From Limnofasciculus baicalensis BBK-W-15 (GTDB taxonomy: Bacteria; Cyanobacteriota; Cyanobacteriia; Cyanobacteriales; Coleofasciculaceae): a stretch of DNA of 44,259 bases. Made by a program: the position numbers and the translations under genes. Under the pieces are notes generated by a model that saw only the letters and a list, made by a program, of their open reading frames with translations, was not told where the DNA came from and did not search any database. Location of the stretch: positions 1 to 44,259 of the forward strand of contig NZ_JAMZMM010000007.1 in NCBI RefSeq assembly GCF_024178385.1. The letters run 5' to 3'. Within the stretch, counting starts at the first letter, position 1, and every line of letters starts with the position of its first letter. This document shows, piece after piece, positions 26,361 to 35,039 of this stretch.

Positions 26361-26954
26361 ATGCTTTTACTAAAAATCACAGCACCCTTTGCCACATTCA
26401 CAAATTCCCGTTCTAGAGAGTATGCTGCCTCCTATTTATATCCACCACCTGCCACTATTTATGGTACGCTATTGGCATTAGTGGGAGAAACTGACCGAAC
26501 CAAACATCTAGGAGTGAAAATTGCGATCGCAGTTGCCTCTCTCCCCAAGCCTACCACAGTACTGAGAACCTTTAAACGCCGCAAGAAAAATGAGATTAAC
26601 CATCGATCTAACTCTAAACCAGATTATCAGGAGGTTTTATGTGGATTAAACTTGGTAGTATCTGTCGATTCAACTCAAGATGCCCATAATCTAGAAAACC
26701 GCATAGCCCAAGCACTAAGACACCCAGAAACCATTGACAGATTTGGAGGATTAAGTTTAGGGGAAAGTCGAGATTTAATTGACGATTTGCAAATTTTAGA
26801 TCGATTACCACCATCCATAGAATGGTTAGTTAAAGACGATCGTGGTAAAATTACACTACCTATTTGGGTTGATTATGATGGTTCCGAAAAAACTCGGTGG
26901 CAAATGTTTAGTTTGGGTACTTTTAGTGAGAAAGTATTTTGTCAAATTACTTGA
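26361..26954 (+). CDS. cas5: CRISPR-associated Cas5/DevS (Cmx5)
   Basis: Caps the 5' handle of the crRNA in the effector complex. The 197-aa product starts MLLLKITAPFATFTNSRSREYAASYLYPPPATIYGTLLALVGE, the typical Cas5/DevS N-terminus. It continues with VLRTFKRRKK, PDYQEVLCGLNLVVSV and RFGGLSLGESRDLIDDL, and a C-terminal strand region. An in-frame upstream start at 26304 would add 19 residues without family resemblance, so ATG 26361 is chosen. It is the last gene of the effector set; nothing CRISPR-like follows before sixA. Confidence 0.88.
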   Translation: MLLLKITAPFATFTNSRSREYAASYLYPPPATIYGTLLALVGETDRTKHLGVKIAIAVASLPKPTTVLRTFKRRKKNEINHRSNSKPDYQEVLCGLNLVVSVDSTQDAHNLENRIAQALRHPETIDRFGGLSLGESRDLIDDLQILDRLPPSIEWLVKDDRGKITLPIWVDYDGSEKTRWQMFSLGTFSEKVFCQIT

Positions 26955-27131
26955 TCTTCAGCTAGTTATTTCTGATGTTTAATATCCTCTTCCATTTAGT
27001 CATTTTAGAGTGAGAAAGCGGCTTGGGTGAGAAACTTCTACCGCGCTGCACTAGCTATATCTCCAAAATCCGCCGCCGCCCCACTGTAGATAACCCTGTA
27101 AATACTATAATCTAGAGAAAAATAACAACTA

Positions 27132-27632
27132 ATGATGCAACTCTACCTAATTCGCCACGGCATAGCCACTGAAGCAGAAGCAGATACCAACGATACAGAA
27201 AGAACCCTAACTGAAAAAGGGCGACAGAAAACTCGCCAAGTAGCCAAGCAACTGCGGGACAAAGAACTCCATTTTGACCTAATTTTAACCAGTCCCCTAA
27301 TACGGGCGCGAGAAACTGCTACTATTCTCAAAGAGATTGGACTAAGTTCCCAAATAGAAGAATTTACCAGTCTATCTCCTGACGGTGATATCCATACCTG
27401 GATAAACTGGCTAGAAGAATGGCGGAAAAATACTACAATTAAAGGATACTTAGCCCTAGTCGGTCATCAACCAGATTTAGGTAATTGGGCGGAAACCTTA
27501 GTATGGGGTGAGACAAAAGGAAAATTAGTTCTCAAGAAAGCAGGAATTATTGGATTAACCCTTCCAGAAACCGGAAACCCTGTTGGTGAAAGCCAATTAT
27601 TTTTGCTCACTTCCCCGAAATGGTTCCTTTAA
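27132..27632 (+). CDS. sixA: Phosphohistidine phosphatase SixA
   Basis: The 166-aa histidine phosphatase superfamily protein has the catalytic RHG at residues 8-10 (LYLIRHGIATEAEA), LTSPLIRARETATIL, and the second catalytic His in LALVGHQPDLGNWAETL. The length and the absence of a larger mutase domain match SixA, which dephosphorylates phosphohistidine on signalling proteins in E. coli; the cyanobacterial target is unknown. Two consecutive ATG codons begin the frame. It is monocistronic. Confidence 0.92.
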   Translation: MMQLYLIRHGIATEAEADTNDTERTLTEKGRQKTRQVAKQLRDKELHFDLILTSPLIRARETATILKEIGLSSQIEEFTSLSPDGDIHTWINWLEEWRKNTTIKGYLALVGHQPDLGNWAETLVWGETKGKLVLKKAGIIGLTLPETGNPVGESQLFLLTSPKWFL

Positions 27633-27660
27633 ACTGATAACTTGCACTAGTCGCAATAAC

Positions 27661-27785
27661 CAATTTAACCCCTCCCCCTTCTCCTCTCCTCTAAGAGGAG
27701 AGGAGCAAGATTTCATTCTCCCCCTTCCCTTTGTAGCTTGCTTCCCCGGAGGGGTGGGAAGGGGGCTGGGGGGTTAGGTTTTTCT
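27661..27785. repeat. Long palindromic repeat with AACCCCTCCCCC arms
   Basis: Outer arms AACCCCTCCCCCTT (27667-27680) and AAGGGGGCTGGGGGGTTA (27759-27776) surround a perfect 12-bp stem, CTCCTCTCCTCT (27681-27692) with its complement (27694-27705), and a GTAGCTTGCTTCCCCGG segment. Relatives lie at 31683-31705 and, in frame, inside the cyclase gene at 42403-42546. Confidence 0.8.
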
Positions 27786-27832
27786 ACTTAATGTCACAAT
27801 CTATGACTTTAAACAAATATTTAAGAAATTTG

Positions 27833-27875
27833 GTAAAATATACTACTAATACAGCAGTTTCTGCTGAGTTAGTTT
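27833..27875 (+). promoter_or_regulatory. Candidate NtcA-activated promoter of gltA
   Basis: GTA-N8-TAC (27833-27846) is followed after 23 nt by a TAN3T -10 (TAGTTT, 27870-27875), the layout of promoters activated by the nitrogen regulator NtcA. The gltA ATG is 30 bp further on. A -10-like TATACT also overlaps the GTA-N8-TAC element. By sequence only. Confidence 0.4.
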
Positions 27876-27905
27876 GAGAACATTTCCCATTCATTGAGTA
27901 GCAGC

Positions 27906-29045
27906 ATGACCACTGTTTGCGAGTACAAGCCAGGTTTAGAAGGCATTCCTGTCGCCCAATCCAGTATTAGCTATGTTGACGGACAAAAGGGGATACTGGA
28001 GTATCGCGGCATTCGTATCGAAGAACTCGCAGCTAAAAGTACCTTCCTCGAAACCGCCTACCTCCTAATCTGGGGTGAATTACCCACCAAGGAAGAACTG
28101 AACAAGTTTGAAAATGATATTCGCTACCATCGGCGGATTAAGTACCGGATTCGAGACATGATGAAATGCTTCCCAGAAACTGGTCACCCGATGGATGCAC
28201 TTCAAGCATCTGCTGCGGCTTTGGGTCTTTTTTATTCTAAACGCGCTTTAGATAATCCCGATTATATTCGGGAAGCTGTAGTCCGCCTCTTAGCAAAAAT
28301 CCCCACCATGGTGGCCGCTTTTAAGCTAATGCGAAAAGGTAACGATCCTGTCCAGCCTAACGATGAATTGGACTATGCGGCTAACTTTTTGTATATGCTC
28401 AATGAGCGGAAACCAGATCCTCTAGCTGCTAAGGTCTTTGATATATGTTTGACGCTCCACGCCGAGCATACCATGAATGCTTCCACATTCTCAGCCATGG
28501 TAACAGCCTCAACCTTAACCGATCCCTATGCAGTGGTAGCATCCGCTGTGGGAACTCTTGCTGGACCATTACATGGAGGAGCCAATGAAGAAGTTATTGA
28601 TATGTTAGAAGAAATTGGTTCAGTAGAAAAGGTTCGCCCCTATTTGGATGATTGCTTACAATACAAAAAGAAAATTATGGGGTTTGGTCATCGCGTCTAC
28701 AAAGTAAAAGATCCGAGAGCCACGATTTTACAAAACTTAGCCGAACAAATGTTTGATAAATTCGGACACGACAAATACTATGATATTGCCTTGGAGATGG
28801 AACGAATAGTCGAAGAAAAACTCGCTCATAAAGGAATTTATGCCAACGTCGATTTTTATTCTGGTTTAGTTTATCGGAAACTAGGAATTCCCAGCGATTT
28901 ATTTACGCCAATATTTGCGATCGCGCGGGTGGCAGGTTGGCTGGCTCACTGGAAAGAACAACTAGGAGAAAATCGGATCTTCCGTCCCACTCAAATCTAC
29001 ACTGGTTTTCACGACGAACCCTATATTCCCATTGCCGAAAGGTAA
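27906..29045 (+). CDS. gltA: Citrate synthase
   Basis: Condenses acetyl-CoA and oxaloacetate, feeding the 2-oxoglutarate that signals nitrogen status in cyanobacteria. The 379-aa product shows the type I-like short citrate synthase motifs: SISYVDGQKGILEYRGI, LTLHAEHTMNASTF (active-site His), GPLHGGANEEV (His), MGFGHRVYKVKDPRA (His/Arg) and NVDFYSGLVYRKLGI (catalytic Asp). The ATG at 27906 is preferred over the TTG at 27894. It is preceded by a candidate NtcA site and followed by a GGTGCGTTA-type hairpin. Confidence 0.96.
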   Translation: MTTVCEYKPGLEGIPVAQSSISYVDGQKGILEYRGIRIEELAAKSTFLETAYLLIWGELPTKEELNKFENDIRYHRRIKYRIRDMMKCFPETGHPMDALQASAAALGLFYSKRALDNPDYIREAVVRLLAKIPTMVAAFKLMRKGNDPVQPNDELDYAANFLYMLNERKPDPLAAKVFDICLTLHAEHTMNASTFSAMVTASTLTDPYAVVASAVGTLAGPLHGGANEEVIDMLEEIGSVEKVRPYLDDCLQYKKKIMGFGHRVYKVKDPRATILQNLAEQMFDKFGHDKYYDIALEMERIVEEKLAHKGIYANVDFYSGLVYRKLGIPSDLFTPIFAIARVAGWLAHWKEQLGENRIFRPTQIYTGFHDEPYIPIAER

Positions 29046-29057
29046 GTATCTAGCCGC

Positions 29058-29084
29058 AGGGTGCGTTATTTAATAACGCACCCT
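29058..29084. terminator. AGGGTGCGTTATT palindrome after gltA
   Basis: An almost perfect 27-bp palindrome with arms AGGGTGCGTTATT and AATAACGCACCCT, 13 nt after the gltA stop. It is a member of the dispersed GGTGCGTTA family, placed as a 3'-end hairpin but without a T-run. Confidence 0.5.
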
Positions 29085-29138
29085 ACAAATAATCCCTTAG
29101 AGCCAAAAATAAAAATATAGGCAAGAAAAGGTATTTCT

Positions 29139-29798
29139 ATGGTAAGCGTAATTCCCAAACCACCTCAAATAATTTTATCTGGTGAGAAGCGAGTAACATT
29201 ACGCGGGCTAACCTGGCAAAATTATCAGCAAATTATCACAAATCTCCCCCAGACAAGAGCAGCGCGATTAACCTACGATTGCGGTACATTGGAGATTTCT
29301 ATGCCACTTGAAGAGCATGAAAGTTCTCGAAGCTTGATTGAGCGATTTATGATCATCCTGATTGTGGAATTAGGAATGAAGGTAAAAACTATGGGATCGA
29401 CAACCCTCGATCGCGAAGATCTAGATCGTGGCTCGGAACCAGATAACGCCTATTATATTCAAAATCAACTTAAAGTAGCAGGGCGCAAAGTAAATCTCAA
29501 ACAAGATCCCCCACCAGACTTGATTGTTGAAGTAGATATTACTCACACCGATATTGATAAAAATCGCCTCTATGCCAGTATGGGCGTACCAGAATTTTGG
29601 CGCTACAATGGGGAGGAATTATCCATATATAAGTTAGGAGATGAGGGCTATTATATAGAGAGCGATCGCAGCCCCACATTTCCCATAGTGGAAAAATCAG
29701 ATTTATATCGATTTTTGACAGAAGCGACACAAGATGAAGTAGAAGCTGAATTAAATTTTCGGCAATGGGTACGGGAAAAGTTAGAGGAAATGCCCTAG
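29139..29798 (+). CDS. Uma2-family (DUF820) putative nuclease-fold protein
   Basis: The 219-aa Uma2 protein belongs to a family greatly expanded in cyanobacteria, with a PD-(D/E)xK-type core. Visible features are LTYDCGTLEISMPLEEHESSRSLIERFM near the start, the core strand PPPDLIVEVDITHTDIDKNRLYASMGVPEFWRYNG, and a helical C-terminus (FRQWVREKLEEM). Biological role unknown. It appears intact and monocistronic. Confidence 0.88.
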   Translation: MVSVIPKPPQIILSGEKRVTLRGLTWQNYQQIITNLPQTRAARLTYDCGTLEISMPLEEHESSRSLIERFMIILIVELGMKVKTMGSTTLDREDLDRGSEPDNAYYIQNQLKVAGRKVNLKQDPPPDLIVEVDITHTDIDKNRLYASMGVPEFWRYNGEELSIYKLGDEGYYIESDRSPTFPIVEKSDLYRFLTEATQDEVEAELNFRQWVREKLEEMP

Positions 29799-30068
29799 GT
29801 TAGAAAATATTGAATTGGATCGCAATAGCATGTCAAAATCATTAAAGGTCAGTAGCCCTCCTTTGGATTATTATACCACGATCGCTGAAACGACGCAATC
29901 TCGTTAGTTATTGATAATTAATCTCAATAAATTTAACGAAGTTAAGGCACTTTCAGCCATTGCCAATTTATTAAGTTATGTAAATGACATTTCTTTTGGG
30001 GGAGAGGGGTTGAGGGTGAGGGGAAAACTCCCTATTCTGGATCGGACATAATAACCGAAAATTTTCGC

Positions 30069-31589
30069 TTATTGAGCCAGATTTGCAGCACGATTAGCAT
30101 ATTCAAGATTACCCTGATACTCAATTGCCTTCTTTTGAGCAAGAGCATAATTAGGACTAGACTCTGGTACAGTTTTCATCAGTGCGATCGCACTTTCCCA
30201 CTCACTTGCTACCTGATTCCACTCTCCTTTAGATTTCGCTGATTGCGTTAGTTGTGCTCCATTCATCGCTTTTTTCACCCCCTCACTAAACGAGTCAGCT
30301 TGAGGTGAAGCCATCGGTGATGTAGAAGTTGCAGGTGGTATTGTAACAGATGGAACTTGAGATGATACAGCAACGGATCTAGTTTTCGGTAATTCTGACC
30401 ACTTGGAAAATAGATAAATCCCTACAGCAACCAAGGGAATTAAAATAATTACAAGAATTTTCTTTGCGATCGTTTTATGATTTATTGATTTATATCGATT
30501 ATGTTGTATTTTATTTGTAGCGATCTTACTACCTTTAGTCATCTGGGTCATACCCATTTGAGAGCGCAAACTATCAAACTCTATATCTAGCGATGAATCA
30601 GCTTTTGCTCCTGTGGCGATTGCCTGGTTACCCTCAAAATAAGAAGTAATCAAACGTCGCCTGACTAATTGCTCTAAATGGTAAAGATAAGCCACACTAA
30701 CAAACCAAATCAAACTAAACAAACCCTCTATTTCCCAATCATTCCCGTAATTAGAAAAATATTCTATTCTTTCATAATTAAAATCGAAAAAAGACATAAA
30801 AATAGCCATGGTTAGCATTGTTATCAGTGTTGCCAGAACGATTGCCAGCCAGCCATATAAACCTTCCCACCAACTGAGCAATCCTGGGGGGAATATTTTA
30901 TCTATACCAATCTCTGAACCTTTCCAAAATGGCAAAAATCTACCCATAAACAGATTAAAACTCTGGTGAAGAACAGCAATAATTAAGATCGGAGATAATA
31001 ATGCTGTTATTCCGAATAAAATGAATATTTCTGGACTGTCAGCAAGTATCGCCAAAGCATAGGTTAGCCGCCCAGTAATTCTGATACTACCTATAATAAA
31101 GGCTAAAACAAAACATAAAATAAAGGCTTTCAGCCAGGAAGTGGGATAAGGAAACCAGTCATACCATCTGAAAGCGATTTCCGGTCTTGTTTTTGGATTA
31201 ATTGACGCATTTGATTCTACAGGATACGTTGATTTTTGCAGTTGTTCAACTTTATCTTTATGCGTTACACGGAAGTTACTCCTATTTGACGAACTTCTAG
31301 TCAAATCTAAAGATTCACGCCAAGCAGGAGATTGTTGCCCGATTTGCTTACCGTAGACTTCTACAGATTTAATCGATTCAACATTTAACTGCTTCATCAG
31401 TTTACTAACAACTGCAACTGATGATTCTTGCTCTGGCACTTGGGCAGATTTCAGCAATACCAAGAGGCCATTGCCCCTGATAGCCACTTTTGCCGTAATA
31501 TTGCGATCTTTGAGGAGGTAGTTTAGCACAGCAGCGATCGCCTGATCGTCGCCCTGCCTCGCCTTTTCCAGTAAAGTTGGTTGGTTCAC
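30069..31589 (-). CDS. Multi-pass membrane protein with cyanobacterial N-terminal domain (506 aa)
   Basis: Residues 1-95 form a small alpha/beta domain (MNQPTLLEKARQGDDQAIAAVLNYLL, then ITAKVAIRGNGLLVLLKSAQVPEQESSVAVVSKLM) that I recognise by style at the N-terminus of several cyanobacterial proteins, though its function is unknown. A basic, disordered linker (95-150), four hydrophobic helices (about 153-310) and a fifth at about 377-395 follow. Then comes a Pro/Ser/Thr-rich extracytoplasmic or luminal linker and a helical TPR-like tail (about 435-506; SKGEWNQVASEWESAIALMKTVPESSPNYALAQKK). No enzymatic motif is seen. It is monocistronic. Confidence 0.75.
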   Translation of the reverse strand: MNQPTLLEKARQGDDQAIAAVLNYLLKDRNITAKVAIRGNGLLVLLKSAQVPEQESSVAVVSKLMKQLNVESIKSVEVYGKQIGQQSPAWRESLDLTRSSSNRSNFRVTHKDKVEQLQKSTYPVESNASINPKTRPEIAFRWYDWFPYPTSWLKAFILCFVLAFIIGSIRITGRLTYALAILADSPEIFILFGITALLSPILIIAVLHQSFNLFMGRFLPFWKGSEIGIDKIFPPGLLSWWEGLYGWLAIVLATLITMLTMAIFMSFFDFNYERIEYFSNYGNDWEIEGLFSLIWFVSVAYLYHLEQLVRRRLITSYFEGNQAIATGAKADSSLDIEFDSLRSQMGMTQMTKGSKIATNKIQHNRYKSINHKTIAKKILVIILIPLVAVGIYLFSKWSELPKTRSVAVSSQVPSVTIPPATSTSPMASPQADSFSEGVKKAMNGAQLTQSAKSKGEWNQVASEWESAIALMKTVPESSPNYALAQKKAIEYQGNLEYANRAANLAQ

Positions 31590-31682
31590 GATTTCTAGAA
31601 GTAGACAGCCAGAAACCTAAGTCTTTTCAGATTAGCGTTAGCTATTGTAACTGATAACTTGCACGCCTTTCAATAAGTCGAA

Positions 31683-31705
31683 AAACCTAACCCCCCAGCC
31701 CCCTT
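31683..31705. repeat. Partial AACCTAACCCCCCAGCCCCC repeat
   Basis: One arm of the repeat family present complete at 27661-27785 and 42403-42546, here without its partner arm, in the gap between divergent genes. Confidence 0.6.
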
Positions 31706-31788
31706 AAGAGCAAGGTAAGGTAGGATTATACCACATAATCTAAATTTTCATCAAACAATCACCAGAAAAATTCCCCCTGGCATAATTG

Positions 31789-31809
31789 AAAAGGAGCGAT
31801 CGCTCTTTT
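31789..31809. other. Hairpin containing a HIP1 octamer
   Basis: AAAAGGAGCGATCGCTCTTTT folds on the 12-bp palindrome GAGCGATCGCTC with A/T arms and one mismatch. It lies 68 bp before the DinG-like gene and could be an attenuator-like structure or chance around a HIP1 site. Confidence 0.3.
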
Positions 31810-31876
31810 AATTTGTTCTAGTTTTGAGCAAAAGTAGTAAGCTAATTTTCTGGGGACGTTAAAACGTTAGATTCAG

Positions 31877-33460
31877 GTGATTGAAGTAGAAGTCCATGCC
31901 TCTCTACGTGCCTTTTTGCGAGAGCAAGGCCAACTCAGTTGGCCCCATCACTTGACAATGGCACGACTGGTAGCACGAGCGTTACGGTTAGGGCGTTCCG
32001 CTTTGATACAGACTGGTAGCACTCAAGGGCGATATCGCCTGAGTTATCTAGCACCAGCCTTATTATGGTCTGGTCCAGTTATTCTCGTCGCACCCATCTC
32101 CACCCAACAATGGTTGCTGCGGATGGAAATCCCCCTGATGCGAGAGTGGATTGGCACGGATAAGCCAATTCAAATTGGCGATAGTTTCCCCAATCCCGAA
32201 TTTAAGGGATTGTTGATTACCTCACCAACAGCTTGGCTTTGCGATCGCATATTCAAAAAAGGCGGGTTTCCTCCAGGTATTCCCACCCTGATTGATGGGG
32301 CTGATGACTTAGAAAATTGGACAAGAAATCAACTTAAATGCTCCATTAATCCTTGGGATTGGGATGAATTGATGCTAGCATCTCCCCAAGAGGCTGATTT
32401 GATCCGGGATCTGCGGGTGCGACTAACAAAAGCCGTATTTCAACATCCACCTAATCCATATAATTGCTATCTGATTGAGGAGACGGAGAGAAATGCCTTA
32501 CAGCAGCTTTTTGAACGGCTAGATCCTAATATTAAAGAGCAATACGGGACTTTATATTCCTACGAGGATAAAATTTATAGGAGTTCAGACTATAGCCAAG
32601 AGCAATACCACTATCTACCAAAATCATGGCAAGATTTTTGGCACTACTCGAAAAAGTCAGACTGGCTAATTTGGGCAGGAATTGCGCGATCTCAAGGTCA
32701 ATTTTCCTTATACTGCGAACCTATAGAAGTAGCAGACTCTCTCTCAAAAATCTGGTCAGATCAACCCGTAGTATTAATTGGTAGGGCGTTAGATTTAGAA
32801 ACATCAGCATCTGTTTACCGTCAGCGGTTGGGTTTAGGAGAATTGACTTGTTTGAAGTTTTCCCCCGATCGAACTAGCGAACTAATTCAACTCTATTTAC
32901 CCGATGGCATACCTATGCCAAATACACCACAATTTCAAGAAGCTCTAACTCGACAAGTTCGCAGCCTAATTACTCTAACTACAAATAGCACCAGTCCAGT
33001 AGTTATTCTCGTGGGGGATGTCCCCCTAAAAGCGCAACTCGGTGCTGTATTAGCCGCCGAATTCGGTTCGCGAGTGGCAGTAGAAAAAACTGAGTTAGGT
33101 GAGAGAGGAATTCTTGTGTGCGGTTGGGAATTCTGGCATTCTCATCAAGAATTAATCCCCCATCCTCGACTATTGATTATCACCACATTACCCATTCCTT
33201 CCCTAGAAAATCCCCTAGTGGCGGGTCAAGTCAAGTATTATAAAGATCGGCATTTAGACTGGTTTAGATTATATTTACTACCTACAGCATTGAATGAATT
33301 ACAAAGAGCGATCGCGCCAGTACGAGCTTCTCAAGGAGTTATTGCACTTTTAGATAACCGCGTGAATCATCGCAGTTACGGTTCTCAAGTGCTATCTGCT
33401 CTTAGCCCTTTTGCTCGGATTAATTATATTGATGCTAGTTGGTTTGAATCTGATGGTTGA
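31877..33460 (+). CDS. DinG-like helicase homologue with degenerate ATPase motifs
   Basis: The 527-aa product has overall resemblance to cyanobacterial DinG-type superfamily 2 proteins. The start is MIEVEVHASLRAFLREQGQLSWPHHLTMARLVARALRLG, the motif-I position is SALIQTGSTQGRYRLSYL, the motif-II position is TLIDGADDLENW, and the C-terminal GVIALLDNRVNHRSYGSQVLSAL resembles DinG motif VI. The Walker A lacks GxGKT and the DEAH box is DGAD, so ATP hydrolysis is doubtful. GTG start at 31877. It may have a structural or regulatory role; an alternative is a divergent ATP-site. Confidence 0.72.
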   Translation: MIEVEVHASLRAFLREQGQLSWPHHLTMARLVARALRLGRSALIQTGSTQGRYRLSYLAPALLWSGPVILVAPISTQQWLLRMEIPLMREWIGTDKPIQIGDSFPNPEFKGLLITSPTAWLCDRIFKKGGFPPGIPTLIDGADDLENWTRNQLKCSINPWDWDELMLASPQEADLIRDLRVRLTKAVFQHPPNPYNCYLIEETERNALQQLFERLDPNIKEQYGTLYSYEDKIYRSSDYSQEQYHYLPKSWQDFWHYSKKSDWLIWAGIARSQGQFSLYCEPIEVADSLSKIWSDQPVVLIGRALDLETSASVYRQRLGLGELTCLKFSPDRTSELIQLYLPDGIPMPNTPQFQEALTRQVRSLITLTTNSTSPVVILVGDVPLKAQLGAVLAAEFGSRVAVEKTELGERGILVCGWEFWHSHQELIPHPRLLIITTLPIPSLENPLVAGQVKYYKDRHLDWFRLYLLPTALNELQRAIAPVRASQGVIALLDNRVNHRSYGSQVLSALSPFARINYIDASWFESDG

Positions 33461-33527
33461 GAATTGAACTCAGGATTAAATTCACCAGAAGAGGGAAGCA
33501 GGAGGAAACCCACTCCCCAATCCCCAC

Positions 33528-34319
33528 TCATACCCAACCCCGCAACCAATAAATAAATGTACCAACATATTCCTTAATAGAACGAGTTGTTTTATCTAAT
33601 CGCTGAGTATCTGGTACTATACTCAATATAGTAGCTTCCAAACTATTGTTGGATTCGTTAATTTCTTGTTGGGTAACCTGAAAATCAGTAGGTGCAGGAA
33701 TCGCATCAATTCCTTGACGCTTAAAAATTTTCAATGCTCGCGGCATGTGCATTGCTGATGTTACTAATAAAATGCGGCGAATACCTTCTTTTTTCATAAT
33801 TTTACCCACATTAACTGCATTTTCATAAGTATTTAAAGAAGTAGGATCTTGCAGGATAGCAGCAGGAGGAACCCCCATCATTTCCAAAATAGTCGCCATA
33901 TCTGCTGATTCCGATGGTCCCCCACCACGCCACTCAATTCTACCTCCAGAAGCAATAATTACAGGTGCTTTGCCCTCACGATATAATTCTGCACCATACA
34001 GAATGCGATCGCCACCTTCATTCAAATCGGGCGCAGGGCGTGGCGGAAATGCGGATCTGGTTGCTCCTCCTAACACTACAATTCCATCAGCTTGCGGTAA
34101 TGATGCTTTTGGAATCTCCTGCCATTCTAAAGACTGAACTATACTATTTGCCACCCAACTGTTACTAGAGATTAACAGGATAATTAATGCTAAAGCCACT
34201 GGTAATGACACCCATTGCGGACGTTTCCACGACATAATTAATGCCACAACCAGCAGGAGACAAGCTAATCCTAATGGATATATAAATAACGGGAGAAGTT
34301 TGGAAAAAAATAAAAACAT
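33528..34319 (-). CDS. YdcF/ElyC-family (DUF218) membrane protein
   Basis: The 263-aa product has two N-terminal membrane helices (about residues 5-27 and 33-55) and a DUF218 domain: ADGIVVLGGATRSAFPPRPAPDLNEGGDRILYGAELYREGKAPVIIASGG, then EMMGVPPAAILQDPTSLNTYENA and RILLVTSAMHMPRALKIFKRQGID. ElyC/SanA relatives act in envelope or peptidoglycan-precursor metabolism in E. coli; the substrate here is unknown. ATG 34319 is preferred to a TTG at 34346 because it directly precedes the hydrophobic helix. Confidence 0.88.
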   Translation of the reverse strand: MFLFFSKLLPLFIYPLGLACLLLVVALIMSWKRPQWVSLPVALALIILLISSNSWVANSIVQSLEWQEIPKASLPQADGIVVLGGATRSAFPPRPAPDLNEGGDRILYGAELYREGKAPVIIASGGRIEWRGGGPSESADMATILEMMGVPPAAILQDPTSLNTYENAVNVGKIMKKEGIRRILLVTSAMHMPRALKIFKRQGIDAIPAPTDFQVTQQEINESNNSLEATILSIVPDTQRLDKTTRSIKEYVGTFIYWLRGWV

Positions 34320-34533
34320 GAAGAATGGGGAGTGGGGTAAAGTCAAAAAGTCAAACTAGATCATAATTAACAGGATTACTCCCTTTGCGGTAGAAGATTA
34401 TCTAGATCTTCCTTAGTGTCTTAGTGGTTTTTAAATAGTTATTCCCAAGAGTGCGAAGGGAGTAAGAGGATTAAATTCTGAATTTAGCACTCAAAACTAT
34501 TCTTCCCCCTTCATCTTTCACCTGCACAGCCAA

Positions 34534-34896
34534 TTATCGTTTCGATAAACCACCAAATAGTGTTAGGCTACGCTGAGGAGATCTCTTTTTAGCTTTTTGA
34601 GCATCTCGCCGCTGTTTGGCTAAAGTTAAGCCACTAACTCTGACTGGAATTTCTTCTGACTCTTCTGACTCTTCTGATTCCTCTGACTGAATGGTAACAG
34701 GTTCATCCTTCCTTTTCCACCAAGAAAACACCCACCCACCAAAGAATCCCCCAATCGCGCCCATTAAAATACTAAATGGCACGGGATATCCTAAAAAGAA
34801 AAGGGAGAGTAGAAATAATAACCAGAGTCTTAATGCAAGGGGAAACCCATCTGAGAAACCCGGTAAGACTTGATCGATAGTTTTCTTTTGACTCAT
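34534..34896 (-). CDS. Small membrane protein with acidic SEE repeats (120 aa)
   Basis: Unrecognised family. The N-terminal 20 residues are soluble. Two hydrophobic helices follow (about 21-38 LALRLWLLFLLSLFFLGY; 42-60 ILMGAIGGFFGGWVFSWW) with glycine zipper-like spacing. Then come a repeated acidic segment (SEESEESEESEE, about 71-82) and a basic C-terminus (AKQRRDAQKAKKRSPQR). The charge layout suggests a cytoplasmic tail. It lies 134 bp downstream of the kinase/phosphotransferase gene on the same strand, separated by a hairpin. Confidence 0.65.
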   Translation of the reverse strand: MSQKKTIDQVLPGFSDGFPLALRLWLLFLLSLFFLGYPVPFSILMGAIGGFFGGWVFSWWKRKDEPVTIQSEESEESEESEEIPVRVSGLTLAKQRRDAQKAKKRSPQRSLTLFGGLSKR

Positions 34897-34949
34897 ATTT
34901 TTGTTTGTTCTTTGTTGTTAACAAAGGGCTTAAGTTCTTTGTTTTTTTT

Positions 34950-34978
34950 AGTATAACAGGCGTTTCACCTGTTATACT
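34950..34978. other. Perfect 11-bp hairpin AGTATAACAGG/CCTGTTATACT
   Basis: The stem has a 7-nt loop and lies between two minus-strand genes. A T-run lies on the wrong side for minus-strand termination, so it may be a dispersed hairpin repeat or a 5' UTR element of the small membrane protein. Confidence 0.5.
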
Positions 34979-35039
34979 TATGATTCTTTTTACGAACAAT
35001 TAGGTCTACAACCAACAACTAATAACCAACAACCAATAA

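Noticed and set aside
19620-26954. CRISPR-associated transposon of type I-B
   Set aside because: Cas6-Cas8-Cas7-Cas5 without Cas3 would fit, but there is no TnsA/B/C, TniQ or transposon end in the 44 kb, and a Cas3 remnant plus cas4-cas1-cas2 show an ordinary defence locus in decay.
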